From contig NZ_RAHW01000001.1 of NCBI RefSeq assembly GCF_004117875.1, positions 434,001-498,000 of the forward strand: DNA of 64,000 bases. Direction: 5' to 3'. Below, one piece after another: positions 28,583-38,203 of this stretch. The position numbers and the translations under genes were made by a program. How positions within the stretch are numbered: the stretch's first letter is position 1; each line of letters opens with the position of its first letter. The notes beneath the pieces are model-generated. The model was not told the origin of the DNA, made no database searches, and worked only from the letters and a program-made list of their open reading frames with translations. This DNA is from Geomonas oryzae (lineage in GTDB: Bacteria; Desulfobacterota; Desulfuromonadia; Geobacterales; Geobacteraceae).

Positions 28583-29743
28583 ATGGCGGAAGGTCTGCAA
28601 CTGAGGAAATTTCTCGCACCCGAATTCATCTTCGGAGCAGGTGCTAGAGAACTGGCCGGGCGTTATGCCAGGAACTTCGGCGGCCGGAAGGTGCTCGTGG
28701 TCTCGGACCCCGGCGTGGTCCGGGCGGGATGGACCGCCGATGTCACCAAGAGCCTCGAGGCGGAGGGGCTCCCCTACGTCCTTTTCACCGCACTAACCCC
28801 CAACCCCAAGGCCGAGGAGGTCATGGCCGGGGTCGCCTTGTACCGCGAGGAGCGCTGCGACGTGATCGTGGCGGTGGGGGGGGGAAGCCCGATCGACTGC
28901 GCCAAAGGGATCGGCATCGTTTCCTCGAACCACAGGCACATCCTCGAGTTCGAGGGGGTGGACATGGTGAAGGCGCCCATGCCTCCCCTGATCTGCATCC
29001 CGACCACCGGGGGAACCTCGGCCGACGTCTCGCAGTTCGCCATCATCAGCAACCCGCTCGAACGGGTCAAGATCGCGATCATCAGCAAATCGGTGGTGCC
29101 CGACATCGCCCTCATCGATCCCATCACCCTCACCACGATGGATCCGTACCTCACCGCCTGCACCGGTCTCGACGCCATGACCCACGCCATCGAGGCCTTC
29201 GTCTCCACCGCCAGCTCTTCGATGACCGACCTGCACGCGCTGGAAGCGGTAAAGATCCTCTCCTCCAGCCTCATTCCCAGCATCCGCAACCCGGAGGACC
29301 AGGAGCTCAGGAGCCAGGTGATGATGGGGAGCCTGCAGGCGGGGCTCGCCTTCTCCAACGCGATCCTAGGTGCCAACCACGCCATGGCGCACAGCCTTGG
29401 CGGCGCCCTCGATCTCGCGCACGGCGAATGCAACGCCATCCTTCTCGATCACGTCATCGACTTCAACTTCGACGCCGCTCCGGAACGCTTCGAGCGCATC
29501 GCGCAGGCGATGGGACTCGACCTGCGCGGCATTCCCGTCCTTCAGAAGAAGAAGCTCCTCATCGAGCATGTGCGTTCGATGAAGGCCCAGGCAGGCGTGG
29601 CACGCACCCTGGCCGAGGTGGGAGTCGGGGTCGACGATCTCAAGCAGTACAGCGAGCACGCACTGAAAGACCCCTGTATGGCCACCAACCCGCGCCGCGC
29701 CTCAAAGAGGGACATAGAGGTCGTCTATGAAGAATCCCTCTGA
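28583..29743 (+). CDS. Iron-containing alcohol dehydrogenase
   Basis: 386 residues, type III (Fe-dependent) alcohol dehydrogenase. NAD-binding GGGSPIDCAKG near residue 98 and metal ligands in GLDAMTHAIEAF, GANHAMAHSLGG and AHGECNAILL are all present. GGAGACAGGAG precedes the ATG. It oxidises an alcohol or reduces an aldehyde with NAD(P). The last 17 bases overlap the start of a hybrid histidine kinase, an uncommon pairing that suggests co-transcription. Confidence 0.94.
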   Translation: MAEGLQLRKFLAPEFIFGAGARELAGRYARNFGGRKVLVVSDPGVVRAGWTADVTKSLEAEGLPYVLFTALTPNPKAEEVMAGVALYREERCDVIVAVGGGSPIDCAKGIGIVSSNHRHILEFEGVDMVKAPMPPLICIPTTGGTSADVSQFAIISNPLERVKIAIISKSVVPDIALIDPITLTTMDPYLTACTGLDAMTHAIEAFVSTASSSMTDLHALEAVKILSSSLIPSIRNPEDQELRSQVMMGSLQAGLAFSNAILGANHAMAHSLGGALDLAHGECNAILLDHVIDFNFDAAPERFERIAQAMGLDLRGIPVLQKKKLLIEHVRSMKAQAGVARTLAEVGVGVDDLKQYSEHALKDPCMATNPRRASKRDIEVVYEESL

Positions 29744-31751
29744 TCCGCCCGACTCCCCCCCACGCGACGACCTCGACTCCCTCGAGACCCTGCAGCGCAA
29801 GCTCGCGGGTTTCGGGGAGAACTCGCTGCGCAAGACCTACTACCCCGAACTCCAGGACCGCCTCGAGGAGCTGGAACGGCTGAAGGCGTTCCTCGATCAC
29901 AGCAACGACGCCATCTTCCTCGTCGAAACGGTGACCGGCCGGATCGTGGACCTGAACGACTCCGCCTGCCGCCAGACGGGATGGAGCCGCGAGGAACTCC
30001 TGGCAAAGTCCCTCTTCGAGGTATCCGACCTGCGGCATTCCAGCGCCGAAGCGCTGATACGCGCCCCGGAGCGCCGGGAAGAGCCGCGCGAACTGATCGT
30101 CACCGAGCTGCACAAAAAAGGGGGCGGGCGCTTCTGGGCCGAGCTCACCCTGAACCGGACGCAGTTTCGCGACAAGGCATACGTCCTCGCGGTGGCGCGC
30201 GACATCACCACCCGCCGCGCCGTCGAGGAGGCGCTGCGCCAGAGCGAGGAGTTCCTGAAGAACGTGGTCGATCACATCCCCGCCATGGTCTTCGCGAAGG
30301 ACGCCGCGAAGCTGCGCTTCATCACCATCAACAAGTACGGCGAGGAGCTCCTCGGTTTTTCCCGCAAGGAGATCCTCGGCAGGAGCAACCACGACCTCTT
30401 CCCAAGCGAGCAGGCCGACTTCTTCAGCGCCAAGGACCGGGAGACCCTCGAGTCGGGTGAACTGGTCGAGATCCCCGAGGAGGTGATCAGCACCGCCGCC
30501 GGGAACCGTATCCTGCACACGAAGAAGATCCCCCTCATGGACGACCATGGAAAGGCTCGCTACCTCCTGGGCATCGCCGAGGACATCACCGAGAAGAAAC
30601 AGCTCGAGGAGAAGCTCCTGCAATCCCAGAAGATGGAGGCGATCGGGCAGCTGGCCGGCGGGGTGGCACACGACTTCAACAACATCCTCATGGTCATCAT
30701 GGGGTACGGCAGCATGCTGAGAAGCGATCCCTCCCTGGCGTCGGGACACCGGGAGCAGGTGGAGCGGATCATGGAGGCCGCGGATAAGGCGGCCCAGCTC
30801 ACCGCCGGCCTGCTCACCTTCAGCAGGAAGCAGGTGATAAAGACGCAGACCGTCGACCTGAACGAGGTGATCCGGCGCGTGGAAAAGTTCCTCTCCCGCA
30901 TCATCGGGGAGGACGTGCAGCTCAAGTCGCAGCTTCCCGAGCACCCGCTCCCGGTGGAGATGGACAGCAACCAGATCGAACAGGTGCTGGTGAACCTCGC
31001 CACCAACGCGCGCGACGCCATGCCGCGCGGGGGGCTACTCACCGTCTCCACGTCGCTGCAGCGCATCGACCAGGGGTTCGTCGATGCCAACGACGCCGGC
31101 TCGCCCGGCCCCTACGCGGTGGTCTCCATCTCCGACACCGGCAGCGGGATGGACGAGGCGACGCGCAGGAGGATCTTCGAACCCTTCTTCACCACCAAGG
31201 AGCTGGGCAAGGGGACCGGGCTCGGCATGTCCATCGTGTACGGCATCGTGAATCAGCACGGCGGCTTCATCAACGTCTACAGCGAGCCGGGCCTTGGCAC
31301 CACCTTCAAGATCTACCTGCCGCTCAGCCCCTCCGCCTTCGAGGCGGCCGAAGCGCTCAGGGAGCTGGAGCACCCGCGCGGCGGGAGCGAGACCATCCTC
31401 GTGGTCGAGGACGAGGCGAACCTGCGCACCCTCCTGGAGCAGATCCTCTCCGGCGCCGGGTATCAGGTGCTGGTGGCGGAAAACGGCGCCGTCGCCGTCG
31501 ACACCTTCGCAAGAAACGAGGGGAAGATCGCCCTCATCCTCATGGACATGGTGATGCCGGGGATGAGCGGCAAAGAGGCCTGCGGCGCCATCCGCAGGAT
31601 CGCTCCGTCGGCGCGCGTCCTCTACACGAGCGGCTACACCATGGACATCATCAAGAGCCGCGACCTCCTGGAGGAGGGCACCGAGCTGATGACGAAGCCG
31701 GTGCGCCCGGCCGATCTTTTAAGAAAGGTGCGGGAGATGCTGGACCGCTAG
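29727..31751 (+). CDS. PAS-PAS hybrid sensor histidine kinase with C-terminal receiver
   Basis: 674 residues, no membrane segment. Two PAS domains (about 52-165 and 172-292), HisKA with H-box [18 protein letters not shown] (His315), HATPase (about 410-532; DTGSGM, GTGLGMS) and a receiver (about 555-672) with phospho-acceptor Asp607 in [13 protein letters not shown]. This architecture is common in Geobacter. It overlaps the alcohol dehydrogenase by 17 bases and the convergent methyltransferase by 4. Confidence 0.93.
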   Translation: MKNPSDPPDSPPRDDLDSLETLQRKLAGFGENSLRKTYYPELQDRLEELERLKAFLDHSNDAIFLVETVTGRIVDLNDSACRQTGWSREELLAKSLFEVSDLRHSSAEALIRAPERREEPRELIVTELHKKGGGRFWAELTLNRTQFRDKAYVLAVARDITTRRAVEEALRQSEEFLKNVVDHIPAMVFAKDAAKLRFITINKYGEELLGFSRKEILGRSNHDLFPSEQADFFSAKDRETLESGELVEIPEEVISTAAGNRILHTKKIPLMDDHGKARYLLGIAEDITEKKQLEEKLLQSQKMEAIGQLAGGVAHDFNNILMVIMGYGSMLRSDPSLASGHREQVERIMEAADKAAQLTAGLLTFSRKQVIKTQTVDLNEVIRRVEKFLSRIIGEDVQLKSQLPEHPLPVEMDSNQIEQVLVNLATNARDAMPRGGLLTVSTSLQRIDQGFVDANDAGSPGPYAVVSISDTGSGMDEATRRRIFEPFFTTKELGKGTGLGMSIVYGIVNQHGGFINVYSEPGLGTTFKIYLPLSPSAFEAAEALRELEHPRGGSETILVVEDEANLRTLLEQILSGAGYQVLVAENGAVAVDTFARNEGKIALILMDMVMPGMSGKEACGAIRRIAPSARVLYTSGYTMDIIKSRDLLEEGTELMTKPVRPADLLRKVREMLDR

Positions 31752-32833
31752 AACTCGCGGCAGCGCAAAAGGAAGAGACGGTCGGCGTAGCTGCCGGCGC
31801 GTTTGAGATCGGAAGGGGAGAGTTCGGCCGCCGTAACGGGGCGACGGAAGCGGCGCAGGAAGCGGCGTTCCGCACCGTTTAGGGGGCCGTTTTCGTTTCC
31901 GAACCGCCCCGGGATGTGAACCGGGGTGAGCCGCCAGGGGGAAAGGGCCGGGAGAAGACAGGGGTTCAGGCGAAAGACCGCGCTCGAGTCGGGGCAAGGG
32001 CCCTTCACGCGGCGCCCGAGGTACAGCACGAAGTTCCCGGGGGACTTTTTCTCCTTCTCCATAGTCAGGATCCGTTCCACCTCGCGCTCCGGCTCCGGGA
32101 GGGCGCCCCGGTGCGCGAAACGAAGCGGGGTGAGCCCGCTTGCCGCGACGAGCTCCATCAGCTCCCCTATGCGATAGCTTTTCACCTGCGGATGCAGCAG
32201 GGCATCGGCGAGCCCCGCCCGGCTCGCCACCTCGCCGGAACTTTCGAAGAACTCCCTCAGCCGGGAGCCTTTTGCGCTGCGCGCCACCATCCTTTTAACC
32301 GCCTCGGGCTCTTTCACCTTCAAAAGCCTGAGCGCACGCCGGATGGCATCCTCCTCGCGCCGGGTGTAGCGGCTGTAGACCATCACCCTCATGATCCCCC
32401 CTTCCCCGAGGCGCGCGGCGAGCGCGCGCACCCCCGCTTCCGGCTCCGGAAGGTGGTGCAGCACCCCGTAGGCGTCGATGAAACCGTAGGGGCCGACGGC
32501 GAGCGCCGGGTCGAGGAGGTCCCCGGCCACGAAATCTACCCCGGTCACCCCGTGCACGAGGCAGTGCAGCCGGGCGCGCTTGAGGCTCGACTCGGAGAGG
32601 TCGAGGGCGGTGATCCGGGCCTTCGGGTTGGCGACGGCGAAAGGATAGGGGGCGAAGGTGCCGCACCCGGCGATGAGGATGCGGGCGAGATCGGTCGGTG
32701 GAAGTCCGCCGTTGAAGAGGGACCAGAGGGCGTCGAGGTTGTTCGCGTAGGTGTCGGCGCGGCGCACCGAGGCAAAGAGGGGATAACTCGGGTAGGGGTA
32801 AAGCTCGTAGTGGCGGCGGACGGCATCGGGCAT
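31748..32833 (-). CDS. Class I SAM-dependent methyltransferase with C-terminal extension
   Basis: 361 residues from the ATG at 32833 (MPDAVRRHYELYPYPSYP). The opening YELYPYPSYP and motif I (ILIAGCGTFAPYPFAVA), with ITALDLSE and a GVLHHLPEP segment, match a family of methyltransferases with a tetratricopeptide-free, TPR-associated subtype. The last 90 residues after about 270 are basic and do not belong to the catalytic fold. The target is unknown. The stop overlaps the kinase end by four bases, convergent. Confidence 0.85.
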   Translation of the reverse strand: MPDAVRRHYELYPYPSYPLFASVRRADTYANNLDALWSLFNGGLPPTDLARILIAGCGTFAPYPFAVANPKARITALDLSESSLKRARLHCLVHGVTGVDFVAGDLLDPALAVGPYGFIDAYGVLHHLPEPEAGVRALAARLGEGGIMRVMVYSRYTRREEDAIRRALRLLKVKEPEAVKRMVARSAKGSRLREFFESSGEVASRAGLADALLHPQVKSYRIGELMELVAASGLTPLRFAHRGALPEPEREVERILTMEKEKKSPGNFVLYLGRRVKGPCPDSSAVFRLNPCLLPALSPWRLTPVHIPGRFGNENGPLNGAERRFLRRFRRPVTAAELSPSDLKRAGSYADRLFLLRCREF

Positions 32834-32880
32834 GACCGACACTCTAGCGCGGCGGGGCCGCCTTGGCAAGAGGCTCCAAT

Positions 32881-32912
32881 GAGAAAGGGGCGGAAAAATC
32901 CGCCCCCCTCTT
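32881..32912 (-). terminator. Hairpin after Tsx-like gene
   Basis: An 8-bp stem GGGGCGGA/TCCGCCCC (32887-32894 with 32899-32906) and AAAA loop. It lies between the methyltransferase start and the Tsx-like stop. The minus-strand tail is TTTCTCATT, so termination may be weak. Confidence 0.6.
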
Positions 32913-32968
32913 TGCCATTGCCGATGACCTCGCGGGCACCGGCCGGTTTCATCGTCAATCGTCAATTG

Positions 32969-33736
32969 CTACATGACGATCTTGACCATCGCCTGCGGCG
33001 CGTACTCGTTCACGCCGCTTACGCCGAACTTGTTGTGCCAGTAGATGAACTCGGTGCCGAAGTAGACGCTTTTCGGAGCGTCCCAGAACTTGCCGAGGTC
33101 GAGGAGCAGGCGGGGCTGGGCGTCGATGTTGAAGACGAGGTTCCCTTCGCCGCCGGCGATGTCGGTGAACCCTTCGAAGAGCATGTCGGCCTTGCCCACG
33201 CTGAAGGGAAGCTGCCAGCAGGGGGTCACCTGGTAGGTGCTGCCGGACTGCTTCGGGTCGTTGCGCACGTAGACGTTCAGGTCGGCGAAGTTGAACTTCG
33301 GCAGGTTGAGGCTGAAGCCGACGCCGTAGAGGTAGTTGCGGAAGCCCTGACCCATCTCCAGGGTGCCGGCTACCAGCACGTCCTTCACGAAAGGAGCGGA
33401 GAGGTCGCGGCCGGTTATCTTGCCGATGGAAAGGCGCGGGGAGAGCTCGCCGTAGATCCCGGTGTCGTCCTTCTCGGTATTGGTCACGTCGAAAAAGAGG
33501 AAGGTGTCGCCGTACTTCCAGGCGTTGGCATGTTCGACGGTGATGGTGGACTGGGTGTCCTTGGTGCCGGTGAACGGGTTCTTGAACTGCCCCCCCCAGA
33601 GGTACTGGATGTTGGTCTCGTTCCAGAGCGTGGCGCCCGCGTGGGCCTCGGTCGCGGCGAACGGCGCGAGTGTCAGGGCGGCCAGGGCCAGGGCCTTGAA
33701 ACCGGTGGAAAGGGCGCTGCGGATGGATCTCTTCAT
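32969..33736 (-). CDS. Tsx/OmpK-like outer membrane channel protein
   Basis: 255 residues. A signal peptide (residues 1-33, ending EAHA) precedes a beta-barrel with alternating aromatic strands. The opening LWNETNIQYLWGGQFKNPF and the ending GTEFIYWHNKFGVSGVNEYAPQ are characteristic of the Tsx/OmpK family, which in E. coli passes nucleosides. AAGGAGAG precedes the ATG. Confidence 0.88.
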   Translation of the reverse strand: MKRSIRSALSTGFKALALAALTLAPFAATEAHAGATLWNETNIQYLWGGQFKNPFTGTKDTQSTITVEHANAWKYGDTFLFFDVTNTEKDDTGIYGELSPRLSIGKITGRDLSAPFVKDVLVAGTLEMGQGFRNYLYGVGFSLNLPKFNFADLNVYVRNDPKQSGSTYQVTPCWQLPFSVGKADMLFEGFTDIAGGEGNLVFNIDAQPRLLLDLGKFWDAPKSVYFGTEFIYWHNKFGVSGVNEYAPQAMVKIVM

Positions 33737-33916
33737 CTGTGGTGCTCTCCTTGGCTCATTAGTAAAAAAAAGGCCCGTGAAACTACCACGTTTTTTGATT
33801 CAGTTCACCTTTTTTTGATCTAATTAAACCAAGCAAAACAGTCGACATGCGAAAGCGGAGCAGGAGCGGCGCCCGGGGCGGAGCGATCCCGCGCGCTTCA
33901 CCTCCGGACGGCGGGG

Positions 33917-36900
33917 CTAACCGCCGCCGTCTAGCACCTCGCGGACCTTCGCGGCAAGGGTGGGGAGGGTGAACGGCTTGGGGAGGAAATGCACCCCCTC
34001 GTTGATTACGCCGTGGCGGGCGATGAAGTCCGAAGCGTAGCCGGACATGAAAAGGGTCTTGACGCCGGGGTTCGCGATCCCGAGTTTCAGCGCCAGATCG
34101 CTGCCGTTCATCCCCGGCATGATCACGTCGGTGATGAGGAGCTCAGGGGCCCGCTCCAGCCGGGAGACCGTTGCAAGCGCCTCTTCCGGGGTCGAGGCGA
34201 CGGTGACCCGATACCCCAGCTTGACCAGCATGTCGGAAACCATCTCGCGCACCCAGAGCTCATCCTCCACGACGAGGATGCTCTCGTCCCCCTTCTGGTA
34301 GAGCGCCTCCTCCTCGCCCCGCACGCCTCCCTCTTCATCCGGGACGGACGGAAGGTAGATACGGAAGACGGTCCCTTCCCCGGGGGCACTCTCCACCTTG
34401 ATCCCTCCCCCGTTTTGCTTCACGATGCCGAAGACGGTGGCAAGGCCGAGTCCCGTCCCCTTTCCCGGCTCCTTGGTCGTGTAGAAGGGCTCGAAGATGT
34501 GGTCGAGGACCGTCCCGGCCATCCCCTGCCCTGTATCGCTCACCGAGAGGAGCACGTACCTGCCGGGGGCGAGCCCGGAGGCGGCCTCGAGCGGGTTACC
34601 CGACAGGGTCGCGTTTTGCGTGCTGATGGTGATCCGTCCGACGCCGGCGATGGCGTCGCGCGCGTTGACGCAGAGGTTGGCGAGGAGCTGGTCCACCTGC
34701 GAGGGATCGATGTTGACCCGGTCCACCCCGTCCCCCGGCACCCAGAGCAGCTCGATCTCCTCGCCGATCAGCCGCCTGAGCATCTTCAGCATCCCGGCCA
34801 CCGCCTCGTTCACCTCGATCACCCGCGGCAGCACGTTCTGGCGTCTGGCGAAGGTCAGAAGCTGCCTGGTGATGCTGGAAGAGCGGTTGGCGGCATCGAG
34901 GATCGCCTCCAGGTGCCTGCGCTGCCCTTCAGCGAGCTCGTCGTCCATGAGCCCAAGCTCCGCGTGCCCCAGGATGACGCTCAGCATGTTGTTGAAGTCG
35001 TGGGCGACACCGCCGGCCAGCTGGCCGACCGACTCCATCTTCTGCGCCTGCAGGAACTGCTGCTCGACGCGCCGCTGCTCCGTGATGTCCAGGATGATGG
35101 TGAAAAGCCGCTTCTCTCCCCCCACCGCGATGGTCTCGGTCCACATCCGGCAGAGCACCGGCCGCCCCGTGCTCGCGTACAGGGTGAGTTCCAGATCCTT
35201 GATCCGCCCATCCCTCAGCATCCGCTCTTTCAACTGGTCACGCTGGGTCTGCGTCACGAGCCCCAGGTCCACCGAGCGCTTTCCGATCACCTCGTCCCGG
35301 CTCCACTGCACCGCATCCAGGAAGCGCTGATTCACCTCGAGGTAGACCCCGTCCTCAAGCGAGCTGACCGCCAGCATGAGGGGCGCGTTGTTGAACGCCG
35401 CGGCGAAACGCTCGTTGCTCTCCAGCAGATCCTGCTCCGCCCGCTTGTTCGCCACCGACTTCCAGACCGACTCCATGAGGAGGGTCAACTGCAGCACGTC
35501 GGTGTCGTCGTATTCGCTTTCCTTGTTGGCCATGCCGACCACGGCGACGATCCGGTCGCCGGCGAAGACCGGGATGCTCATGAAGCGGCTGAGATGCGCG
35601 TGCCCTTGCGGATACCCCTTTTTAAGCGCGCTCTCCGCGGCGTAGTCGTTCACGACGACCGCCCTGCGCTGGCGTACCACCTCGCCCCAAAGCCCGGTCT
35701 TTTCCAGGGTGCACAAGATCTCCCGCTCGGGGAGGCCGCACTCCCGCATGACGTCGCGCGACCAGCAGTTCAGGGTGAACTCTGAACGCTCCTCGTCGTA
35801 ATGGCCGATGAACCCGATCCGGCTTCCGGTCAATCGGATCGCCTCTTCGAGCGCGTTGTCCAGGAACCCCTGCACCGACTCGGACGGGTACTGCAGGATC
35901 CCCAGAAGGGTGACCAGGCGCGACTCGCTGAGCCTGATCTTCTCGGTGTCCTGCCGCTGTCGCGTGATGTCCCGGTTCGAGGCCCTGAGCCCGAGGAACA
36001 CGCCTTCCTCGAAGATGGGGCGGCACAGGTGCTGGATCCAACGCAGCTCTCCGCCGCGGGTCAGGATGGGCACCTCCAGCGTTCTGGCCGGCCGGGACGG
36101 GTCGGGTATCCCTTGGTGCAGTGCCCTCAGGCTCTCCCTGAAATCGTGGTGCACCACACGGTACAAAAGCTCCGGTTCCTCCTGGAACTCCTCCCTCGCA
36201 TAGCCGGTGAGCTCGATGCAGGAAGGGGACATGTACCTGATCGCCCCGTCCGGTCCCACCCAGTATTCCCAGTCCTGGGTCCAGTCGCACACGGTACGGA
36301 ACTTCTGTTCGTTTGCCGTCAGCCGCCGCGTGTCCTCGAAACGGCGCCGTGACGACACCGCTATGCCGGCGGTACCGAGCACCCAAAGCAGGAAGTAGCG
36401 CCCGACCGTGTTCCGGTCACTTGCCGCCTGCTGCTCCAAGCGCGCCACCAAAGGTACCGAGATGACCAGGGCGCCCCGCACCGCGCCCTCCCTGTCGCCC
36501 GATGCGCTGTGGCAGGTGAGGCAGGAGGTTTCCGTCACGAAGGCGGAGATGAAACGGAGATAGGGAGCCCCGGCGATACTGGCAACCTGGGACCGCTCCC
36601 GGGACTCACCCCGCTCGAAGGCGAGCAGGCTCTCCCGCTCCCAGGGGTCCGGGGCGTTCACGGGATTCACGGGTTTTAAACTGGTGATCCTGCTGGTGAC
36701 AGGGGGGAGGTGCGGCGCCTGGCGCGGGGAAGGGACCGTCGCAAAGACCATGCGCGTCAGGTAGGCCGGATTCACCAGGGTAAGCCGCATCCCTTCGGTG
36801 GTGGTTACATCGCGGCGGACAACGGTGAGATAGGGATTGGGAGCGGCCTTCCCGACGGGAACGTAGACGCCCCCCATCCTGGCGGCCCAGGCGCGGTACT

Positions 36901-37069
36901 GCAGATTGAGGCGGAAGTAGTCGCGGGCCTCGTCTTCGGCCCGCTGCAGCATCTCTTTGCGGTCGCCGGTAACCGCCGTCGCCGCCAGCGCCACGATGAC
37001 CACGGTCCAGACGGCAATGGAGAAGATACCGTACTTTTTAAGAAGACAACCCTTTGTCTTGCTTGGCAT
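33917..37069 (-). CDS. Hybrid histidine kinase with periplasmic heme c-type (CxxCH) sensor domain
   Basis: 1050 residues from the ATG at 37069 (a GTG 17 codons upstream lacks a ribosome site). Helix 1 (13-33) and helix 2 (about 220-240) flank a periplasmic DUF3365/Tll0287-like domain. This contains ETSCLTCHSASG, a c-type heme attachment site at Cys183, Cys186 and His187. After it come PAS (about 255-370), GAF (385-545), PAS (560-680), HisKA ([14 protein letters not shown]), HATPase (DTGQGM, GTGLGLA) and a receiver with LLITDVIMPGMNG. It is probably a redox or gas sensor at the membrane. Confidence 0.92.
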   Translation of the reverse strand: MPSKTKGCLLKKYGIFSIAVWTVVIVALAATAVTGDRKEMLQRAEDEARDYFRLNLQYRAWAARMGGVYVPVGKAAPNPYLTVVRRDVTTTEGMRLTLVNPAYLTRMVFATVPSPRQAPHLPPVTSRITSLKPVNPVNAPDPWERESLLAFERGESRERSQVASIAGAPYLRFISAFVTETSCLTCHSASGDREGAVRGALVISVPLVARLEQQAASDRNTVGRYFLLWVLGTAGIAVSSRRRFEDTRRLTANEQKFRTVCDWTQDWEYWVGPDGAIRYMSPSCIELTGYAREEFQEEPELLYRVVHHDFRESLRALHQGIPDPSRPARTLEVPILTRGGELRWIQHLCRPIFEEGVFLGLRASNRDITRQRQDTEKIRLSESRLVTLLGILQYPSESVQGFLDNALEEAIRLTGSRIGFIGHYDEERSEFTLNCWSRDVMRECGLPEREILCTLEKTGLWGEVVRQRRAVVVNDYAAESALKKGYPQGHAHLSRFMSIPVFAGDRIVAVVGMANKESEYDDTDVLQLTLLMESVWKSVANKRAEQDLLESNERFAAAFNNAPLMLAVSSLEDGVYLEVNQRFLDAVQWSRDEVIGKRSVDLGLVTQTQRDQLKERMLRDGRIKDLELTLYASTGRPVLCRMWTETIAVGGEKRLFTIILDITEQRRVEQQFLQAQKMESVGQLAGGVAHDFNNMLSVILGHAELGLMDDELAEGQRRHLEAILDAANRSSSITRQLLTFARRQNVLPRVIEVNEAVAGMLKMLRRLIGEEIELLWVPGDGVDRVNIDPSQVDQLLANLCVNARDAIAGVGRITISTQNATLSGNPLEAASGLAPGRYVLLSVSDTGQGMAGTVLDHIFEPFYTTKEPGKGTGLGLATVFGIVKQNGGGIKVESAPGEGTVFRIYLPSVPDEEGGVRGEEEALYQKGDESILVVEDELWVREMVSDMLVKLGYRVTVASTPEEALATVSRLERAPELLITDVIMPGMNGSDLALKLGIANPGVKTLFMSGYASDFIARHGVINEGVHFLPKPFTLPTLAAKVREVLDGGG

Positions 37070-37219
37070 TGAATCACCCGGCCCGATACTGCACGCAGGG
37101 TGGCTCACCCTGCTGATCACTCATCACAATGTCACGTAGAGCACGCTATGCTGGCGATGCTCTCCCTGACTCATTTATCGGCACCCGGCAGGCTGAGTTT
37201 AATCATTTTCATCAAAAGG

Positions 37220-37579
37220 CTAAATGTTGTCTCTCCATTTGATCAACGCTTCCATCATCTGGTTCGATACCAGGCTGAACTCCCCATCCAATTCCATCAT
37301 CCGCTTCGCCCCCTCAGGGTCACCTTCAACCGCCATATGCGCCACGTTGCAGGCCACCTTGTGAAACTCGGCATGCAGTTCCTTCACCCTCTGGTAGTAG
37401 GCGGAGGCACGGTGCCTGGGGGGGATTTCGCTGCCGTAGAACCACTTGCCGAAAGCACAGTCATGTTCGGTGCACGGTCCCTTGGGGCTTTCCAGTTCCC
37501 CTTTGGCTATCACCTCATTGAGTCTGTACTTGTACAAGGCATGCTCGCTTATGGCGTTGTTGATCTCCTGTTTATCCAT
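37220..37579 (-). CDS. CZB-domain (chemoreceptor zinc-binding) protein
   Basis: 119 residues from the ATG at 37579, preceded by GGGAGAAG. The family pattern is clear: an N-terminal His in ISEHALYKYRLNEVI, CAFGKWFYG with the zinc Cys, and two distal His residues in ELHAEFHKVACNVAHMA. CZB domains bind zinc and usually sit at the end of chemoreceptors or diguanylate cyclases, where zinc or hypochlorite modulates signalling. Here the domain is stand-alone and has no receptor gene beside it. Confidence 0.88.
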   Translation of the reverse strand: MDKQEINNAISEHALYKYRLNEVIAKGELESPKGPCTEHDCAFGKWFYGSEIPPRHRASAYYQRVKELHAEFHKVACNVAHMAVEGDPEGAKRMMELDGEFSLVSNQMMEALIKWRDNI

Positions 37580-38203
37580 CTTCTCCCTCACAGATATTAT
37601 GAGTTGCCGCGGACGAAAGAAATGTCTTCCTCTTATCGGCAGCAAACACGACAACTTAAGTAAGCAAAGTGCATTCCAAAAAATATCTCACACGCCGATG
37701 ACGCTCCGACACCGGCCGCCAAACCCCTTTTCCTGCTGAAATATATGTGGAATCTCGATGCAAGCCGACCAACCGACAAATGACTTCAAGTTAATGTGAT
37801 TTGGATCACAACACCCACAGGTGGGTCGAACCCCCCACATCTGCGAAGCCCACCGAATAATTACACCTTTTTGGTAAGTCAGGTCAGCAAACAAGTCAGG
37901 GGAGGGAGCCCGACGATCCTCGGGGCGAAAACATACCCAATTAGTTCAGCCCAACACAGCCCCCCTCAGCGACAGCAAGCCCTTACCCGCTTCATGCCGC
38001 CCTGCTCACTCCTGTCGCTCAACGACAGGTCCTCAACAGGGCAAGACTGAACCTTACACTTTTTTCGGCCCTTCCCTACTGACACAACGACGTATACGGC
38101 TTAGACAGATGGTTCAGCTGTGGTAAACTTTCCGGATTATTTTGTCGCAATTGATGGATTTGCAATAGCTGATCCAGCACTTATGGCACAGGAGAAGAGC
38201 CAC
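37580..38203. other. Intergenic region with CRP/FNR-like site and hairpin
   Basis: 624 bases between divergent CZB and protoglobin genes. It contains TGTGA-n6-TCACA (37795-37810), a hairpin CCTGTCG/CGACAGG (38011-38029) and a CGTATACG motif (38091-38098). Base composition is lower in GC than the neighbouring genes. No protein gene is convincing; a small RNA cannot be ruled out. Confidence 0.6.
37795..37810. promoter_or_regulatory. CRP/FNR-family consensus site
   Basis: TGTGATTTGGATCACA is a perfect TGTGA-n6-TCACA palindrome. It lies 216 bases upstream of the CZB start and 394 bases upstream of the protoglobin start, far for a classical activator, so an unannotated transcript may begin near it. 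Confidence 0.55.

Noticed and set aside
31916-33823. 635-codon plus-strand frame across methyltransferase and Tsx-like genes
   Set aside because: It is antisense to two recognisable genes and spans their intergenic terminator.
37815-37840. tRNA-like GTCGAACC sequence
   Set aside because: No acceptor, D or anticodon stems can be drawn around it.
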